This document shows, piece after piece, positions 14,504-14,528 of a stretch of DNA of 14,528 nucleotides. The notes under the pieces were generated by a model that saw nothing but the letters and a program-made list of their open reading frames with translations, did not search any database and was not told the DNA's origin. Both the position numbers and the translations under genes were made by a program. Source of the stretch: an uncultured Acetobacteraceae bacterium (GTDB lineage Bacteria > Pseudomonadota > Alphaproteobacteria > Acetobacterales > Acetobacteraceae); contig CAIMEK010000152.1 in assembly GCA_903839965.1 (NCBI GenBank), forward strand, positions 1 to 14,528, read 5' to 3'. Each line of letters starts with the position of its first letter. Position 1 is the stretch's first letter.

Positions 14504-14528
14504 CAGACCGGGCGCGCGGGAGAACCGC

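Overview
The window comes from a GC-rich bacterial chromosome. Codons are strongly G/C-ending, Shine-Dalgarno sites are purine-rich, genes are compact and operonic, and the exported proteins carry Tat-type signal peptides. The protein styles (CUT1-type ABC transporters with Tat-exported binding proteins, a Usp/FtsH/CBS-BON stress block) and the hairpin-rich intergenic DNA suggest an alphaproteobacterium, perhaps Acetobacteraceae/Rhodospirillales. That placement is inference from style, not from a marker gene.

Layout. (1) 118-1062 (-): a calcium-type nucleoside hydrolase followed by a hairpin terminator. It is divergent from a two-gene operon, 1236-2908 (+), of an alpha/beta hydrolase of the proline iminopeptidase type and an SDR oxidoreductase that overlap by 4 nt. 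(2) 2909-3209: a convergent, gene-free gap of about 300 nt packed with inverted repeats, one with 16-bp perfect arms. (3) 3210-6782: a stress block. A tandem-domain universal stress protein and a short FtsH protease are read leftward, and a CBS-CBS-BON protein rightward. The divergent gap holds a near-consensus FNR/FixK/CRP-type box, placed where a class II activator of the CBS-BON gene would sit. (4) 6783-14503 (+): an ABC importer locus with three tandem paralogous Tat-exported substrate-binding protein genes (called SBP1, SBP2 and SBP3 here), then two MalF/MalG-type permeases and one MalK/UgpC-type ATPase.

The most interesting part is the importer. The three binding-protein genes look like three copies of one expression module. 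Each has a similarly placed promoter-like block (TTGCYT, 18 nt, then TATACC in copies 2 and 3, which share a 16-nt identical stretch; a diverged version precedes copy 1). Each has a leader of about 90-100 nt that ends in a GGCC-N14-GGCC element next to the ribosome binding site, and each gene is followed by a strong GC-rich hairpin without a U-tract. One membrane complex would thus be served by three separately expressed receptors whose backbones are conserved but whose likely pocket segments differ. The substrate cannot be read from the sequence. No transcriptional regulator gene lies in the window.
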